A stretch of DNA of 61,170 nucleotides, taken from contig NZ_BOLP01000008.1 of assembly GCF_016861695.1 (NCBI RefSeq), positions 1 to 61,170 of the forward strand, in the 5' to 3' direction. Below the pieces are notes generated by a model that worked only from the letters and a program-made list of their open reading frames with translations, was not told the DNA's origin and made no database searches. Of this stretch, positions 17,604-26,650 are shown in pieces (the first letter of the stretch is position 1; the number at the start of each line of letters is the position of its first letter). This stretch comes from Levilactobacillus andaensis (lineage in GTDB: Bacteria; Bacillota; Bacilli; Lactobacillales; Lactobacillaceae). Made by a program: the position numbers and the translations under genes.

Positions 17604-17629
17604 AGCACTGCGATGCCGTAGTGCTTTTT
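17604..17629 (+). terminator. Terminator after hpf
   Basis: AGCACT / AGTGCT stem followed by five T. Confidence 0.75.
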
Positions 17630-17662
17630 AGTTTTGGCTTTTTTAAGCTGATGTATGATGGT

Positions 17663-17855
17663 CGCACTCCGGCGGCCAGGGATTCCGCCTGCTGTGGGGA
17701 CGCTCCGGACTGGGAAGCGGTCCTCCGACTCGATTTGAAGCCACGAAGAGCACGTGTCTTCAAAGTCGCCCACAATGTAAGCCGGGAAGGAACCCCGCCT
17801 AACATTGTCGACACGGCTGGCTACATCCCTGGCCGCCTCCGGCTCTGGTTGTGCG
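17663..17855 (+). repeat. Repeat B, full copy (B2)
   Basis: It starts CGCACTCCGGCGGCCAGGGA, contains all three inner hairpins, and ends in the CTCCGGCTCTGG form of the right end. The third hairpin is ACAATGT / ACATTGT where B1 has GTGGTGT / ACACCAC. The second has CACG / CGTG where B1 has CGGG / CCCG. Both keep pairing. Confidence 0.85.
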
Positions 17856-17879
17856 TTGCTAGTTCAAACGTTGAATGAC

Positions 17880-18230
17880 GACGGGGATGTCCTGAATGCT
17901 GGGCTGGTATTATATCAGTCTTGATGGTGTTTTCTACATAGGATGAGTAATCAATCAACGTGATTTATTTAGTCAGGCTGGAGATTTTCGATGTGTCAAA
18001 GTATCTTCGCATCAATTGTTTAATCCATAATGGCAGTTAGTGATGGAAAATGAAATCCATACAGTTGTTGGTATTATTGGCGTCATTGAGTGGGGGAGTT
18101 TAGGACTATCAGTTTGAATTAAAGGACAGGTAGAAATCAGTTTCAGGTAGTGCCTAGTTGTTTCGTCGCCAACATAGAAAGTTTGATCTGGCCACAGTTT
18201 CTAAATGATAGCTGCAAGAAAAATCAATCT
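17880..18230. other. Intergenic stretch without recognisable content
   Basis: Between repeat B2 and the B8 fragment I see no sustained reading frame, no RNA gene and no clear hairpin. It may be decayed coding sequence. Confidence 0.4.
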
Positions 18231-18235
18231 AATCC

Positions 18236-18263
18236 GGTGGAACCTCTGGCAGCCGCAGTGCGA
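18236..18263 (-). repeat. Repeat B fragment (B8), one end only
   Basis: GGAACCTCTGGCAGCCGCAG and the following TGCG match the outer end of repeat B (as at 14129-14154) with two differences. The rest of the element is absent. Confidence 0.6.
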
Positions 18264-18346
18264 CCAGTTCACACTGATTTTTACAAAAACAAATTCAGCT
18301 TCAAACCGATTAACCATTAAGCCATCCTGATACTAGTTACGATAAT

Positions 18347-18376
18347 TTTCTAATCGTTGAGTAGGTATGGTATAAT
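18347..18376 (+). promoter_or_regulatory. Extended -10 promoter ahead of the secA leader
   Basis: TGG-TATAAT (18368-18376) is an extended -10 box. The -35 is weak (TTTTCT at 18347-18352). A second, weaker candidate, TTTCAT-N17-TAAAAT, lies at 18586-18614 nearer secA. Confidence 0.5.
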
Positions 18377-18388
18377 GACGAATCACGT

Positions 18389-18600
18389 CTGTTAAGTTAG
18401 CTTAACAACGATTTAATCGAAATGACGGTTCAACGTCTTGCACGGTGCTTGAAAGTGGCGAATTCAAGTTTTGCCATTTAGAATAAATATGATGGGCGCG
18501 GGATCATGCGTTGTCGTAGCAGGTTACAGGCTGGTTACGTTTAAAACGGGAAAACGCTTTAAACTGACCGGTCTTAGGGTAAAAGTTTCATCTTAACCTG
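18389..18600 (+). ncRNA. Candidate structured leader RNA upstream of secA
   Basis: A dense series of short hairpins follows the promoter: GTTAAG/CTTAAC (18391-18406), CGAT/ATCG (18409-18419), GACG/CGTC (18424-18437), CTTGAA/TTCAAG (18448-18468), ATGAT/ATCAT (18489-18507) and GTTTAAA/TTTAAAC (18539-18564). TGGC (18456-18459) inside the fourth loop can pair with GCCA (18473-18476), giving a possible pseudoknot. No known family is recognised. It could be the secA 5' leader or an independent RNA; I see no terminator before secA, so a leader is likelier. A 35-codon frame (18489-18596) runs through it but lacks a ribosome site. Confidence 0.35.
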
Positions 18601-18686
18601 GATAGTGGTAAAATGTAGGTTGATTTATCGCAAATAAATGGGTAACTTTAAATAGACTTATTAAATGTACTGAAGGGAATTCTCAC

Positions 18687-21050
18687 ATGGCAAATATTTT
18701 GAAACGATGGGTCGAAAGTGATCGAAGAACTTTACGACGCCTCAGTAAATTAGCGGATGAAGTTGGCGCTTACGCTGATGAATACGGAAAACTTTCAGAT
18801 GAAGACCTGAAGGCTAAAACGCCAGAATTTAAGCAACGTTACCAAGACGGCGAAACCCTGGACGATTTATTGCCAGAAGCTTTCGCCGCTATTCGTGAAG
18901 GTGCTAAGCGGGTTCTCGGCCTCTATCCATTCCATGTTCAAATCATGGGGGGAATTGTGCTTCATGAAGGTAACATTGCCGAAATGAAGACTGGTGAAGG
19001 GAAAACCTTGACCGCAACGATGCCGGTTTATTTAAACGCCATCTCCGGCGAAGGGGTGCACGTGGTTACGGTCAACGAATACTTGTCCGCACGTGATGCC
19101 ACTGAAATGGGTGAACTTTACAACTGGATGGGCCTGACGGTTGGGTTGAACTCGGCTGCCAAGTCTCCTGAAGAAAAGCGGGAAGCTTACCAAGCCGATA
19201 TTACGTACTCAACCAACGGGGAAATCGGGTTCGATTACCTGCGTGACAACATGGTTGTGTACAAAGAAGACATGGTACAACGTCCCTTGAACTTCGCGAT
19301 TGTTGATGAAGTTGACTCCATCTTAATTGATGAAGCCCGGACGCCATTGATCATTTCTGGTCAGTCTGAAGGAACGAGTGCCCTTTACCAACGGGTGGAC
19401 CGTTTCGCTAAGACCTTACATGAAAAAGAAGACTTTAAGATCGACCTGGAATCCAAGACGGTGGCTTTAACCGATACTGGGATTGAAAAGGCCGAAAAGT
19501 ACTTCAACTTGAAGAACTTGTATGATACCGACAACACCGCTTTGACCCACCATATGGACCAAGCGCTGCGGGCGAACTTCATCATGCTGCGTGATAAAGA
19601 TTACGTGGTTCAAGATGGGGAAGTCTTGATCGTTGATTCCTTTACTGGACGGGTCATGGACGGTCGTCGTTACTCTGATGGCTTGCACCAAGCCATTGAA
19701 GCTAAGGAAGGCGTCGAGATTCAAGAAGAAACCAAGACGATGGCTAACATTACCTACCAAAACCTGTTCCGGATGTATGGTAAGTTAGCCGGGATGACTG
19801 GGACGGCGAAGACCGAAGCCGAAGAATTCCGGGAAATCTACAACATGGAAGTTATCTCCGTACCAACCAACAAGCCGGTTGTCCGGGTTGATGAACCTGA
19901 CCTGTTGTACCCAACTTTGGAATCCAAGTTTGATGCCGTTGTTAAGGAAATTAAGATGTTACACGAAAAGGGCCAACCGATGTTAATCGGGACCGTTGCC
20001 GTGGAAACTTCTGAATACCTGTCTCAACGTTTGGATGATGAAAAGATTCCGCACGTGGTCTTGAACGCCAAGAACCATGCGAAGGAAGCCGATATCATTC
20101 AAAACGCTGGTCAACGGGGCGCCGTTACCATCGCTACCAACATGGCTGGGCGGGGGACTGATATCAAATTGGGACCCGGCGTGGTTGAAATTGGTGGATT
20201 GGCCGTTATCGGGACTGAACGTCACGAATCACGGCGGATCGATAACCAACTTCGTGGACGTTCCGGTCGGCAAGGGGATCCTGGTATGACCCAGTTCTAC
20301 CTGTCCCTTGAAGATGACCTGATGCGGCGATTCGGTTCTGACCGAGTTAAAGCCTTCTTGGAACGGATGAACGTTGACGGTGAAGACGCCGTTATCCGGA
20401 GTCGCATGATTACGAAGCAAGTGGAATCCGCGCAAAAGCGGGTTGAAGGGAACAACTATGATTCCCGGAAGAACGTGCTGCAATATGATGACGTTATGCG
20501 CCAACAACGGAACGTTATCTATGGCGAACGTAACCAGATCATTAACCAAGATAAGTCACTGAAGTGGGTCTTAATGCCAATGATCAAGCGGACTGTCGAC
20601 CGGGTGGTTAACTTACACACGCAGGGCGACCAAGCCGATTGGGATTTGGATACGTTACTCGACTTTGGGATTTCCGCAATGGTTTCACCAGACAAGATTA
20701 GCCTGAGTGATCTGAAGGATAAGACTGGCGATGAGATCAAGGCTTACTTCATGGACTTGGCAAACAATGTCTACGAAGAAAAGCAAAAACAACTCTACGA
20801 TCCAGCACAAATGTTGGAATTCGAAAAGGTTGTTCTGTTGCGGGTCGTTGACTCACACTGGACCGATCATATCGACACCATGGACCAATTACGTCAATCC
20901 ATTGGGTTGCGTGGTTATGGTCAGTTGAACCCACTGGTTGAATATCAACAGGATGGATTCCGGATGTTTGAAGAAATGATTTCTGACATCGACTATGACA
21001 CGACACGGTTGTTCATGAAGTCTGAAATTCGGCAAAACATTACCCGTTAA
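18687..21050 (+). CDS. secA: Preprotein translocase ATPase SecA
   Basis: SecA drives secretory proteins through SecYEG with ATP. The 787-residue protein has NBD1 Walker [12 protein letters not shown] (about 100-110), the DEAD-type box [15 protein letters not shown] (about 207), a preprotein cross-linking domain, NBD2 ([20 protein letters not shown]), and the helical wing and scaffold up to EIRQNITR. It lacks the C-terminal zinc and SecB-binding tail, as is usual in lactobacilli. It is separated from prfB by a terminator and a repeat A copy, although the gene order secA-prfB is ancestral. Confidence 0.98.
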   Translation: MANILKRWVESDRRTLRRLSKLADEVGAYADEYGKLSDEDLKAKTPEFKQRYQDGETLDDLLPEAFAAIREGAKRVLGLYPFHVQIMGGIVLHEGNIAEMKTGEGKTLTATMPVYLNAISGEGVHVVTVNEYLSARDATEMGELYNWMGLTVGLNSAAKSPEEKREAYQADITYSTNGEIGFDYLRDNMVVYKEDMVQRPLNFAIVDEVDSILIDEARTPLIISGQSEGTSALYQRVDRFAKTLHEKEDFKIDLESKTVALTDTGIEKAEKYFNLKNLYDTDNTALTHHMDQALRANFIMLRDKDYVVQDGEVLIVDSFTGRVMDGRRYSDGLHQAIEAKEGVEIQEETKTMANITYQNLFRMYGKLAGMTGTAKTEAEEFREIYNMEVISVPTNKPVVRVDEPDLLYPTLESKFDAVVKEIKMLHEKGQPMLIGTVAVETSEYLSQRLDDEKIPHVVLNAKNHAKEADIIQNAGQRGAVTIATNMAGRGTDIKLGPGVVEIGGLAVIGTERHESRRIDNQLRGRSGRQGDPGMTQFYLSLEDDLMRRFGSDRVKAFLERMNVDGEDAVIRSRMITKQVESAQKRVEGNNYDSRKNVLQYDDVMRQQRNVIYGERNQIINQDKSLKWVLMPMIKRTVDRVVNLHTQGDQADWDLDTLLDFGISAMVSPDKISLSDLKDKTGDEIKAYFMDLANNVYEEKQKQLYDPAQMLEFEKVVLLRVVDSHWTDHIDTMDQLRQSIGLRGYGQLNPLVEYQQDGFRMFEEMISDIDYDTTRLFMKSEIRQNITR

Positions 21051-21061
21051 TGGGTGAGCGG

Positions 21062-21094
21062 ACGAGGCGGGAGATTATTCCGGCCTCGTTTTTG
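21062..21094 (+). terminator. Terminator after secA
   Basis: ACGAGGC with GGA pairs with TCC with GCCTCGT around a 6-base loop, with five T following. Confidence 0.8.
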
Positions 21095-21299
21095 CTTAAG
21101 AGCAATGCTGTTAACCAGGTCGAACAACGACTGATAGGGATTTTACCAACCGTGGGGGCACTCCGGACTAAGAATCAGTTATCCGGTTCTGATTAAATTT
21201 GATTAAGATAACCGTTGGAATTCTTATGCTACTTGAGGCTTATGAGTCAGCGAATAGCAAACTTAATGGTCATTATCTCTAGTTGCCATAGGACTACCG

Positions 21300-21461
21300 T
21301 GTAAGCCGAGAGGTCGGCAGATATGGGCTCAGGCGCGTCGTTCTGCTTAGTTGGCGTTTCTTGCCGGCTTAGCAGAAAACCAATCTTGAAGACTTGTGAC
21401 TTTCAAGGCTTCAAGTTGTGTTCGCACCGTTCCAGCCCATATCTGCCGGCCGGTAAGGCGA
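21300..21461 (+). repeat. Repeat A, full copy (A2)
   Basis: It runs from GTAAGCCGAGAGG to GGTAAGGCGA. The outer stem here reads GGCAGATATGGGCT / AGCCCATATCTGCC, a paired change against the usual GCCAGATATGGGCT / AGCCCATATCTGGC. Two inner hairpins are present. It lies 64 bases upstream of the prfB start. The piece before it (21150-21180) loosely resembles part of repeat B, but too weakly to call. Confidence 0.85.
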
Positions 21462-21525
21462 AATTTACCACCAAAGTTGCCAAATTTAGATAAACAAAAA
21501 AATAACTTAAAAGGAGCCAATCAAC

Positions 21526-22642
21526 ATGGAATTAAGTGATGCCAAACGCGAAATTGCGACCATGCGTGAACAACTAACCGGCTTTAGGGGGTCGCTTTGA
21601 CTTCGATGCCCTGAACGAAAGTATCAGTGTCAATGAAGCCCAAATGGCCCAACCGGATTTTTGGGACAACGCGCAGACGGCGCAGAAGTTAATTGATGAA
21701 ACTAACGAAATGAAAAAAAAGGTGGATGAATTTCAACACCTCGCTGATCAAATCGATGACCTCGAAGTTGCTATTGAGTTGTTGCAAGAAGAACCGGATG
21801 CGGATATGCAGGCGGACTTCGAGAAAAACTTTGCGACGGCCCAAGCGGCTTTACGAAAATACAGCCTGAACATGCTACTGAATCAGCGATATGACCACAA
21901 CAATGCTATCTTAGAAATTCATCCCGGCGCCGGGGGCACGGAATCCCAGGACTGGGGTGACATGCTGATGCGGATGTACACGCGTTGGGCAGAACAACAT
22001 GACTTTAAGGTCACTGTCTTGGACTACCAACCCGGTGATGTCGCTGGGCTGAGCAGTGCAACGCTGCTGATTGCCGGGCACAATGCGTATGGCTATTTGC
22101 GTTCAGAAAAAGGGGTTCACCGACTAGTTCGCATCTCGCCATTTGACTCCGCTGGGCGGCGGCACACGTCGTTTGCATCGGTCGATGTCTTGCCCGAATT
22201 GGACGATTCCGTCGATGTTGAGATCAATCCAGCGGATCTAAAAGTCGACGTTTACCGGGCTTCTGGTGCCGGTGGACAACACGTTAACAAGACGTCTTCA
22301 GCCGTGCGAATTACGCATATCCCAACTGGTATCGTGACGCAGAGTCAGGCCCAACGGTCGCAACTCCAAAACCGGCAAACGGCTATGGGGATGTTGCGGG
22401 CAAAACTGTACGAGCGTGAAGAGGAAAAGAAGGCCGCTGAAAAGGCCAAACTCGAAGGCAACCAGATGGATATTGGCTGGGGCTCACAAATTCGGTCCTA
22501 CGTTTTCCATCCCTACACGATGGTCAAGGATCACCGAACCAATTATGAGACCGGTAATGGGCAAGCAGTGATGGACGGGGATCTTGATCCGTTTATCGAT
22601 GCTTACCTGCAATGGCAACTCAGCCAAAAGAATCCAGATTAA
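21526..22642 (+). CDS. prfB: Peptide chain release factor 2 (programmed +1 frameshift)
   Basis: RF2 terminates translation at UGA and UAA. The gene is read in two frames: ATG 21526 to an in-frame TGA at 21598-21600 after 24 codons, then, after a +1 shift on CTT, from GAC 21599 onward to 22642, giving 371 residues. The shift site is canonical: an internal Shine-Dalgarno-like AGGGGG, three bases, then CTTTGAC. The downstream part holds the stop-codon-reading region around ISPFDSAGRRHTSFASV and the catalytic GGQ loop (GAGGQHVNKTSS). Low RF2 lets the slip occur, so the gene regulates itself. GGAGCC precedes the ATG. Confidence 0.97.
21590..21601 (+). promoter_or_regulatory. prfB +1 frameshift site
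   Basis: AGGGGG (21586-21591), spacer TCG, then CTT-TGA-C (21595-21601) is the classic RF2 recoding signal: slip from CUU to UUU, then continue with GAC. Confidence 0.95.
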
Positions 22643-22675
22643 AAAGTGACCGGTTTAACAGTCGAATGATTGCAA

Positions 22676-22706
22676 GGGTAACACGAATGTCGTGTTGCCC
22701 TTTTTT
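22676..22706 (+). terminator. Terminator after prfB
   Basis: GGGTAACACGA / TCGTGTTGCCC pairs with one wobble around a 3-base loop, followed by six T. Confidence 0.88.
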
Positions 22707-22721
22707 GTTTCATGCTATACT
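22695..22721 (+). promoter_or_regulatory. Promoter overlapping the prfB terminator
   Basis: An extended -10, TGC-TATACT (22713-22721), follows the terminator. TTGCCC at 22695-22700 inside the terminator stem could act as -35 with a short 15-base spacer. It would transcribe the MinJ-like gene and phoPR. Confidence 0.5.
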
Positions 22722-22757
22722 GGGGACAACTATCTTTTCAGGAAAGGTGTCGATGAC

Positions 22758-23912
22758 ATGCGGACTTTTATTGCTTGTGGTAGTTTCTTACTACAACCAT
22801 TAGTTTGGTTAGCTATTTTGCGAATCTGGTTAACCAGTCGTTCACGAATTAAAGGGGAACGGCATGATTTTGGCAGTGCGGTCTTTAGTGACCATTTTGA
22901 ATTACGGCATTTATTAACGCAGGGGGTCGTTCTGGGATTAGGTCTATCCTTAGTGAACGTATTGATGGGCTTTAGCTTACCCATCCTGTGGATTATGGTT
23001 TATGAGGCCTTGGCGTTTGCAACGCTCCTCTTGATTCCGACCACGGTGCTCCCGGTACTCTTGATCGTAGTCACGACATTGATTACGGTTTTAGGTGGTT
23101 CTTACATAACGGATAAGCCGGACTTAACGACGGTGGGACTCCATTGGGGGAGTGTACCGGTGCAAAATTACTTCTGGTTAGCGGCTATGTTTTTCCTACT
23201 ACTAGGACACTGGTTAGCCAATTACGGCGGCCGGTTCGTTAGTCCTAAAATTTATGCCAAACAGCGGGGCAAACGGATTGCGGGATACCCGTGGCGAGAA
23301 TTTTTAGTGTTGCCCATGGTGACATTGGTTCCTGGCGATTGGTTTACCAGTCACTTGGCGTTTTGGCCAGTCTTTAGCTTTCACGGGCAAAGTTTTGCGG
23401 TCTTAGTGATTCCTTTGCTAGTGGGCCTGCGATTCACGGTTTTTCGACAGGTGCCACGGGAAGTTTATCAACGGTTAGGCAAGCAAATGATCTGGTTAGC
23501 CGTGATCGCCATGGCGTTCTTAGGGTGGTCAACGGCGCAACCACAAATTTTACCGGTCGGATTAGTCGTCCTGTTAGTTGGTTATGGGTTTATCCTTTGG
23601 CGAGCAAAACGTTATGATGATCGGCAACAATTCTGGTATTCTCAGGTAGATGACGGGGTCCGTGTTTTGGGGATTCGGCCCCGGACACCAGCGGTTAAGT
23701 TAGATTTGAACGCTGGCGATATTATTTTAGAGTGCAATCATCAAGCTGTGAATAGTGAAACGGCCTTCTATGAAGCCTTGCTGACTAATCCCACGTATTG
23801 TCATTTACGGGTGCGGAACATGACTGGTGAGTTGAAAGTCACCGAAACCGCCATTTATTCCGGGGCACCACACGAAATTGGTATCGTTCTATTCAGAGAT
23901 CAGGAGGGGTAA
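22758..23912 (+). CDS. PDZ-domain multi-pass membrane protein, MinJ-like
   Basis: The 384-residue protein has about eight to ten hydrophobic segments (about 1-290) followed by a C-terminal PDZ domain (VRVLGIRPRTPAVKLDLNAGD ... ILECNHQAVNSETAFYEALL). This layout equals Bacillus MinJ (YvjD), which links DivIVA to MinCD at cell poles. Bacillus minJ also lies in the secA-prfB-uvrBA neighbourhood, which supports the name without proving it. ATG 22758 follows AAAGGTG at good distance; an upstream frame from 22692 overlaps the promoter. It is followed by phoP after four bases, so the three genes are probably one operon. Confidence 0.7.
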   Translation: MRTFIACGSFLLQPLVWLAILRIWLTSRSRIKGERHDFGSAVFSDHFELRHLLTQGVVLGLGLSLVNVLMGFSLPILWIMVYEALAFATLLLIPTTVLPVLLIVVTTLITVLGGSYITDKPDLTTVGLHWGSVPVQNYFWLAAMFFLLLGHWLANYGGRFVSPKIYAKQRGKRIAGYPWREFLVLPMVTLVPGDWFTSHLAFWPVFSFHGQSFAVLVIPLLVGLRFTVFRQVPREVYQRLGKQMIWLAVIAMAFLGWSTAQPQILPVGLVVLLVGYGFILWRAKRYDDRQQFWYSQVDDGVRVLGIRPRTPAVKLDLNAGDIILECNHQAVNSETAFYEALLTNPTYCHLRVRNMTGELKVTETAIYSGAPHEIGIVLFRDQEG

Positions 23913-23916
23913 ACCT

Positions 23917-24624
23917 ATGAGTAGAGTCCTAGTCGTCGACGATGAACCGGCCATCGTCACCTTACTGCAGTACAACTTGGAGCAAGCAGATTATCAAGTT
24001 GTGACGGCAATCGATGGTGAGCAGGCGCTGAATTTAGCCCTGCATGAGAAATTCGACGTAATTTTATTAGATTTAATGTTGCCTAAAATGGACGGCGTTG
24101 AAGTGACGAAACGACTACGCCAGGAAAAAATCAGTACGCCAATTATTATGATTACCGCGAAAACGAGTGAGTTTGATACCGTCTTTGGACTAGAGCTAGG
24201 TGCGGATGATTACATTACCAAGCCATTCAGCCCCCGGGAGGTCATTGCCCGCATGAAGGCGGTGATGCGGCGGTACCACGAAGACGATGGCCCAACGAGT
24301 ATGGCGGCTAAGATGGATCACCGCTTACAGGTGGCTGATTTGACGATCGATCAGGACAAGTTTCAAGTGAAGCGTGGCGATCAGTCAATTGATTTAACGC
24401 CTAAGGAATTTGAGCTGTTACTCTTCTTTGCGAAACGACCGGGTAAGGTGTGGAGTCGTGAGCAGTTGCTGGAGGGCGTCTGGGGCTTTGACTACAGTGG
24501 TCAGACCCGAATGGTGGACATTCATGTTTCCCATTTGCGCGAAAAAATCGAACTGGACCCCAAGCATCCGGTGTTACTAAAGACGGTGCGGGGCTTTGGC
24601 TACACATTTGAGGGTCAACCATGA
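23917..24624 (+). CDS. phoP: Response regulator PhoP (OmpR family)
   Basis: The 235-residue protein has a receiver domain (VVDDEPAIV with acidic pocket, phospho-acceptor Asp in DVILLDLMLPKMDG at about 52, and Lys in TKPFSPRE at about 102) and an OmpR-type winged helix (about 135-235, DLTPKEFELLLFFAKRPGKV ... MVDIHVSHLREKIE). AGGAGGGG precedes ATG 23917. It overlaps phoR by four bases and is followed by the Pho-boxed pst operon, so phosphate control is the likely job. Confidence 0.93.
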   Translation: MSRVLVVDDEPAIVTLLQYNLEQADYQVVTAIDGEQALNLALHEKFDVILLDLMLPKMDGVEVTKRLRQEKISTPIIMITAKTSEFDTVFGLELGADDYITKPFSPREVIARMKAVMRRYHEDDGPTSMAAKMDHRLQVADLTIDQDKFQVKRGDQSIDLTPKEFELLLFFAKRPGKVWSREQLLEGVWGFDYSGQTRMVDIHVSHLREKIELDPKHPVLLKTVRGFGYTFEGQP

Positions 24625-25985
24625 TTGCGCTTCGACGCATGGCAGTTGCCTGGATCGTGATTGGTTTGAGTAATACGGTGCTCGTGTGGGTCGTTCGGCC
24701 GCAACATTTGGCCTTGGCGACCCTTATCGCGTGGTCGTGGGCACTAGTCGAGGCAGCCGGCGTCAGTCTGCTCTTTCACTGGGCGGACCAACGCATTAAT
24801 ATTTTAACTAAAAAGGTCGAAGGCATCCGTCATGAGGAAACGCCGGCGCACGTCTTGTTGTCACCGCACGACCCGTTTTACCAGTTGGCGTTACAGATCA
24901 ACTACCTGCAGACACATCAACGTAAGGTGCAACGGCAAATGGCGGGGCAAAACCAGGAGTTTGCGACGTTACTGGATTATTTACCGATTGGCGTGATGGT
25001 TATCGACCGTTATCGCAAGGTGGAATTGGCTAATCCAGCGATGGAGCAATTTTTGCAGCACCGGATCTCGCCACGTCGCCATCCTTTTACGCAGGATGTC
25101 CGGCAATTTGAATTGGCTAGTCTGATTAACTCGGCGTTAAATGAGCGGCAGACGCAGCATCACACCTTGAAGTTACCGGGCTCGCCCAACGAGCGAACGG
25201 TCGATGCCCGGGCCATTTACACGGCAACGTCGCAGGATTACTTTCAGGTGCTGGTCCTGCTCTACGATGTGACCGAGGTCTATGCGGTCGAGCAGATGCA
25301 GATGGACTTTGTATCTAATGCGTCGCACGAGTTAAAGACGCCGGTGACGGCCATTTCCGGTTTTGCGAAGACCTTGTTAGCGGGAGCCAAGGATGACCCA
25401 GAAAAATTGGTCGAGTTCTTGGAAATTATTGACCAGCAGAGCGAACGTCTAGTCGAATTGATCAACGATGTGTTGACGATTTCACACATCGAGTCGGGCA
25501 ATTCGGTCGAGGCCAGTGAGGTTCCGGTCGGCCAGGTGATCGCCAATCAGGTTCACTTGTTAACGCCGTTAGCGGCCGTTAATCAGGTAACGCTGGATAA
25601 TCAGGTGCCGACAGACTTGATGGCGGTGACCGACCAACGGAAATTTGACCAGGTCCTGAAAAATGTCTTGAGCAATGCGATTAAATACAATCGACCACAA
25701 GGCAGCGTGACCCTGACAACTCGAGAAATGGGGCGTGAGTGGTCGCTGACGATTGCGGATACGGGCGTGGGCATCTCACCGCAGGATCAACTGCGAGTCT
25801 TCGAACGCTTTTACCGCGCGGAAATTTCACACTCTAATCAGTTAGTGAGCGGTAGTGGCCTCGGCTTGGCCATTGTCCGTGAACTTGTCCAGTCGTTGAA
25901 CGGTAAGATTGACTTGCAAAGTACGTTGGACGTTGGGACTAGGGTCACGATGACCTTCCCGAAGGACTTTCCGGCACAAGATTAG
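24621..25985 (+). CDS. phoR: Sensor histidine kinase PhoR
   Basis: The 454-residue protein has two N-terminal membrane segments (about 5-50) with almost no extracytoplasmic loop, unlike long PhoR sensors. Next come a HAMP/PAS-like region (LLDYLPIGVMVIDRYRKVELAN, about 112-135), the HisKA box FVSNASHELKTPVTAISGF with phospho-His at about 238, and the ATPase N, G1 and G2 boxes (NVLSNAIKYN, DTGVGI, GSGLGLAIV). It is coupled to phoP. The missing sensory domain suggests it reads the Pst/PhoU complex rather than phosphate directly, as in E. coli; this is inference. Confidence 0.93.
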   Translation: MIALRRMAVAWIVIGLSNTVLVWVVRPQHLALATLIAWSWALVEAAGVSLLFHWADQRINILTKKVEGIRHEETPAHVLLSPHDPFYQLALQINYLQTHQRKVQRQMAGQNQEFATLLDYLPIGVMVIDRYRKVELANPAMEQFLQHRISPRRHPFTQDVRQFELASLINSALNERQTQHHTLKLPGSPNERTVDARAIYTATSQDYFQVLVLLYDVTEVYAVEQMQMDFVSNASHELKTPVTAISGFAKTLLAGAKDDPEKLVEFLEIIDQQSERLVELINDVLTISHIESGNSVEASEVPVGQVIANQVHLLTPLAAVNQVTLDNQVPTDLMAVTDQRKFDQVLKNVLSNAIKYNRPQGSVTLTTREMGREWSLTIADTGVGISPQDQLRVFERFYRAEISHSNQLVSGSGLGLAIVRELVQSLNGKIDLQSTLDVGTRVTMTFPKDFPAQD

Positions 25986-26015
25986 TAGCGGATGGTTCAT
26001 CTAGAATTTACGTTG

Positions 26016-26047
26016 AAGAGCCTGAGTAGCTTACTCAGGCTCTTTTT
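26016..26047 (+). terminator. Terminator after phoPR
   Basis: AGAGCCTGAGTA / TACTCAGGCTCT pairs perfectly around a 3-base loop with five T. Confidence 0.92.
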
Positions 26048-26098
26048 GTGCACGTACCTAAAAGCTGATAGATGGATTATGAGTTTCTTTCAGTGTTG

Positions 26099-26140
26099 GC
26101 ACGGCTTAGAACAACTAATATTAGTTGTTCTAAACCGTGC
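26099..26140. repeat. 42-base near-perfect palindrome
   Basis: Arms 26099-26118 and 26121-26140 pair with a single mismatch (GCACGG, then TTAGAACAACTAAT, against its complement). There is no T run, and it stands 50 bases past the phoR terminator. It does not belong to family A or B. Function unknown. Confidence 0.7.
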
Positions 26141-26302
26141 GATTACTGACAGAGATGACGCTCCAGTCGAAAAATTTGATTTCCAAATTCGTTTTGGAGA
26201 ATGTCTTCAATAATTATTGAAAGCCTGACGTATTCTGTAGGTTTACTGTCTAAGTAATAACAGTTTTTACATTCATCTCCTTAGTTGCCAAAGACTCATC
26301 AT

Positions 26303-26467
26303 GTAAGCCGAGAGGTCGCCGGATATGGGCTCAGGCGCGTCGTTTTGCTTAGCTGACGGTGGGTTTCCGTCGGCTTAGCAAAACGACCAAGCTTGAAGAC
26401 TCGTGGTTTTCGAGGCTTCAAGTTGTGTCCGCACCGTTCCAGCCCATATCTGGCGGCCGGTAAGGCG
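26303..26467 (+). repeat. Repeat A, full copy (A3)
   Basis: It runs GTAAGCCGAGAGGTCGCC to GGTAAGGCGA. The outer stem has one unpaired change (GCCGGATATGGGCT against AGCCCATATCTGGC). The first inner hairpin (TTTTGCTTAG.../...TTAGCAAAA) carries a paired change relative to the TTCTGCT / AGCAGAA of other copies. It ends 80 bases before the Pho boxes. Confidence 0.85.
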
Positions 26468-26546
26468 AAGGTCAGACAAGGTTAATTACTACAATCCTTG
26501 GCCGTTGACATCGATTTAACAGCTAAATTATCAGTATCGGGTTACA

Positions 26547-26600
26547 TTTACATAACCTTTACAATACGTCTACATGATGTTTACATTCGTTCGCTATACT
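26547..26600 (+). promoter_or_regulatory. pst promoter with four Pho boxes
   Basis: TTTACA (26547), TTTACA (26558), TCTACA (26569) and TTTACA (26580) recur at an exact 11-bp period, as PhoP-binding TT-A-CA direct repeats do. The -10 is TATACT (26595-26600), and no ordinary -35 is present, typical of an activator-dependent promoter. Confidence 0.92.
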
Positions 26601-26650
26601 AACTTTTGAAAAGGTCGGGCGTGACGCGCGACTATTAGGAGGTTAGCGGT

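Noticed and set aside
21150..21200. A further repeat B remnant before A2
   Set aside because: Only a loose match to the GGGGACGCTCCGGACTGGGAAG region; too short and degenerate to support.
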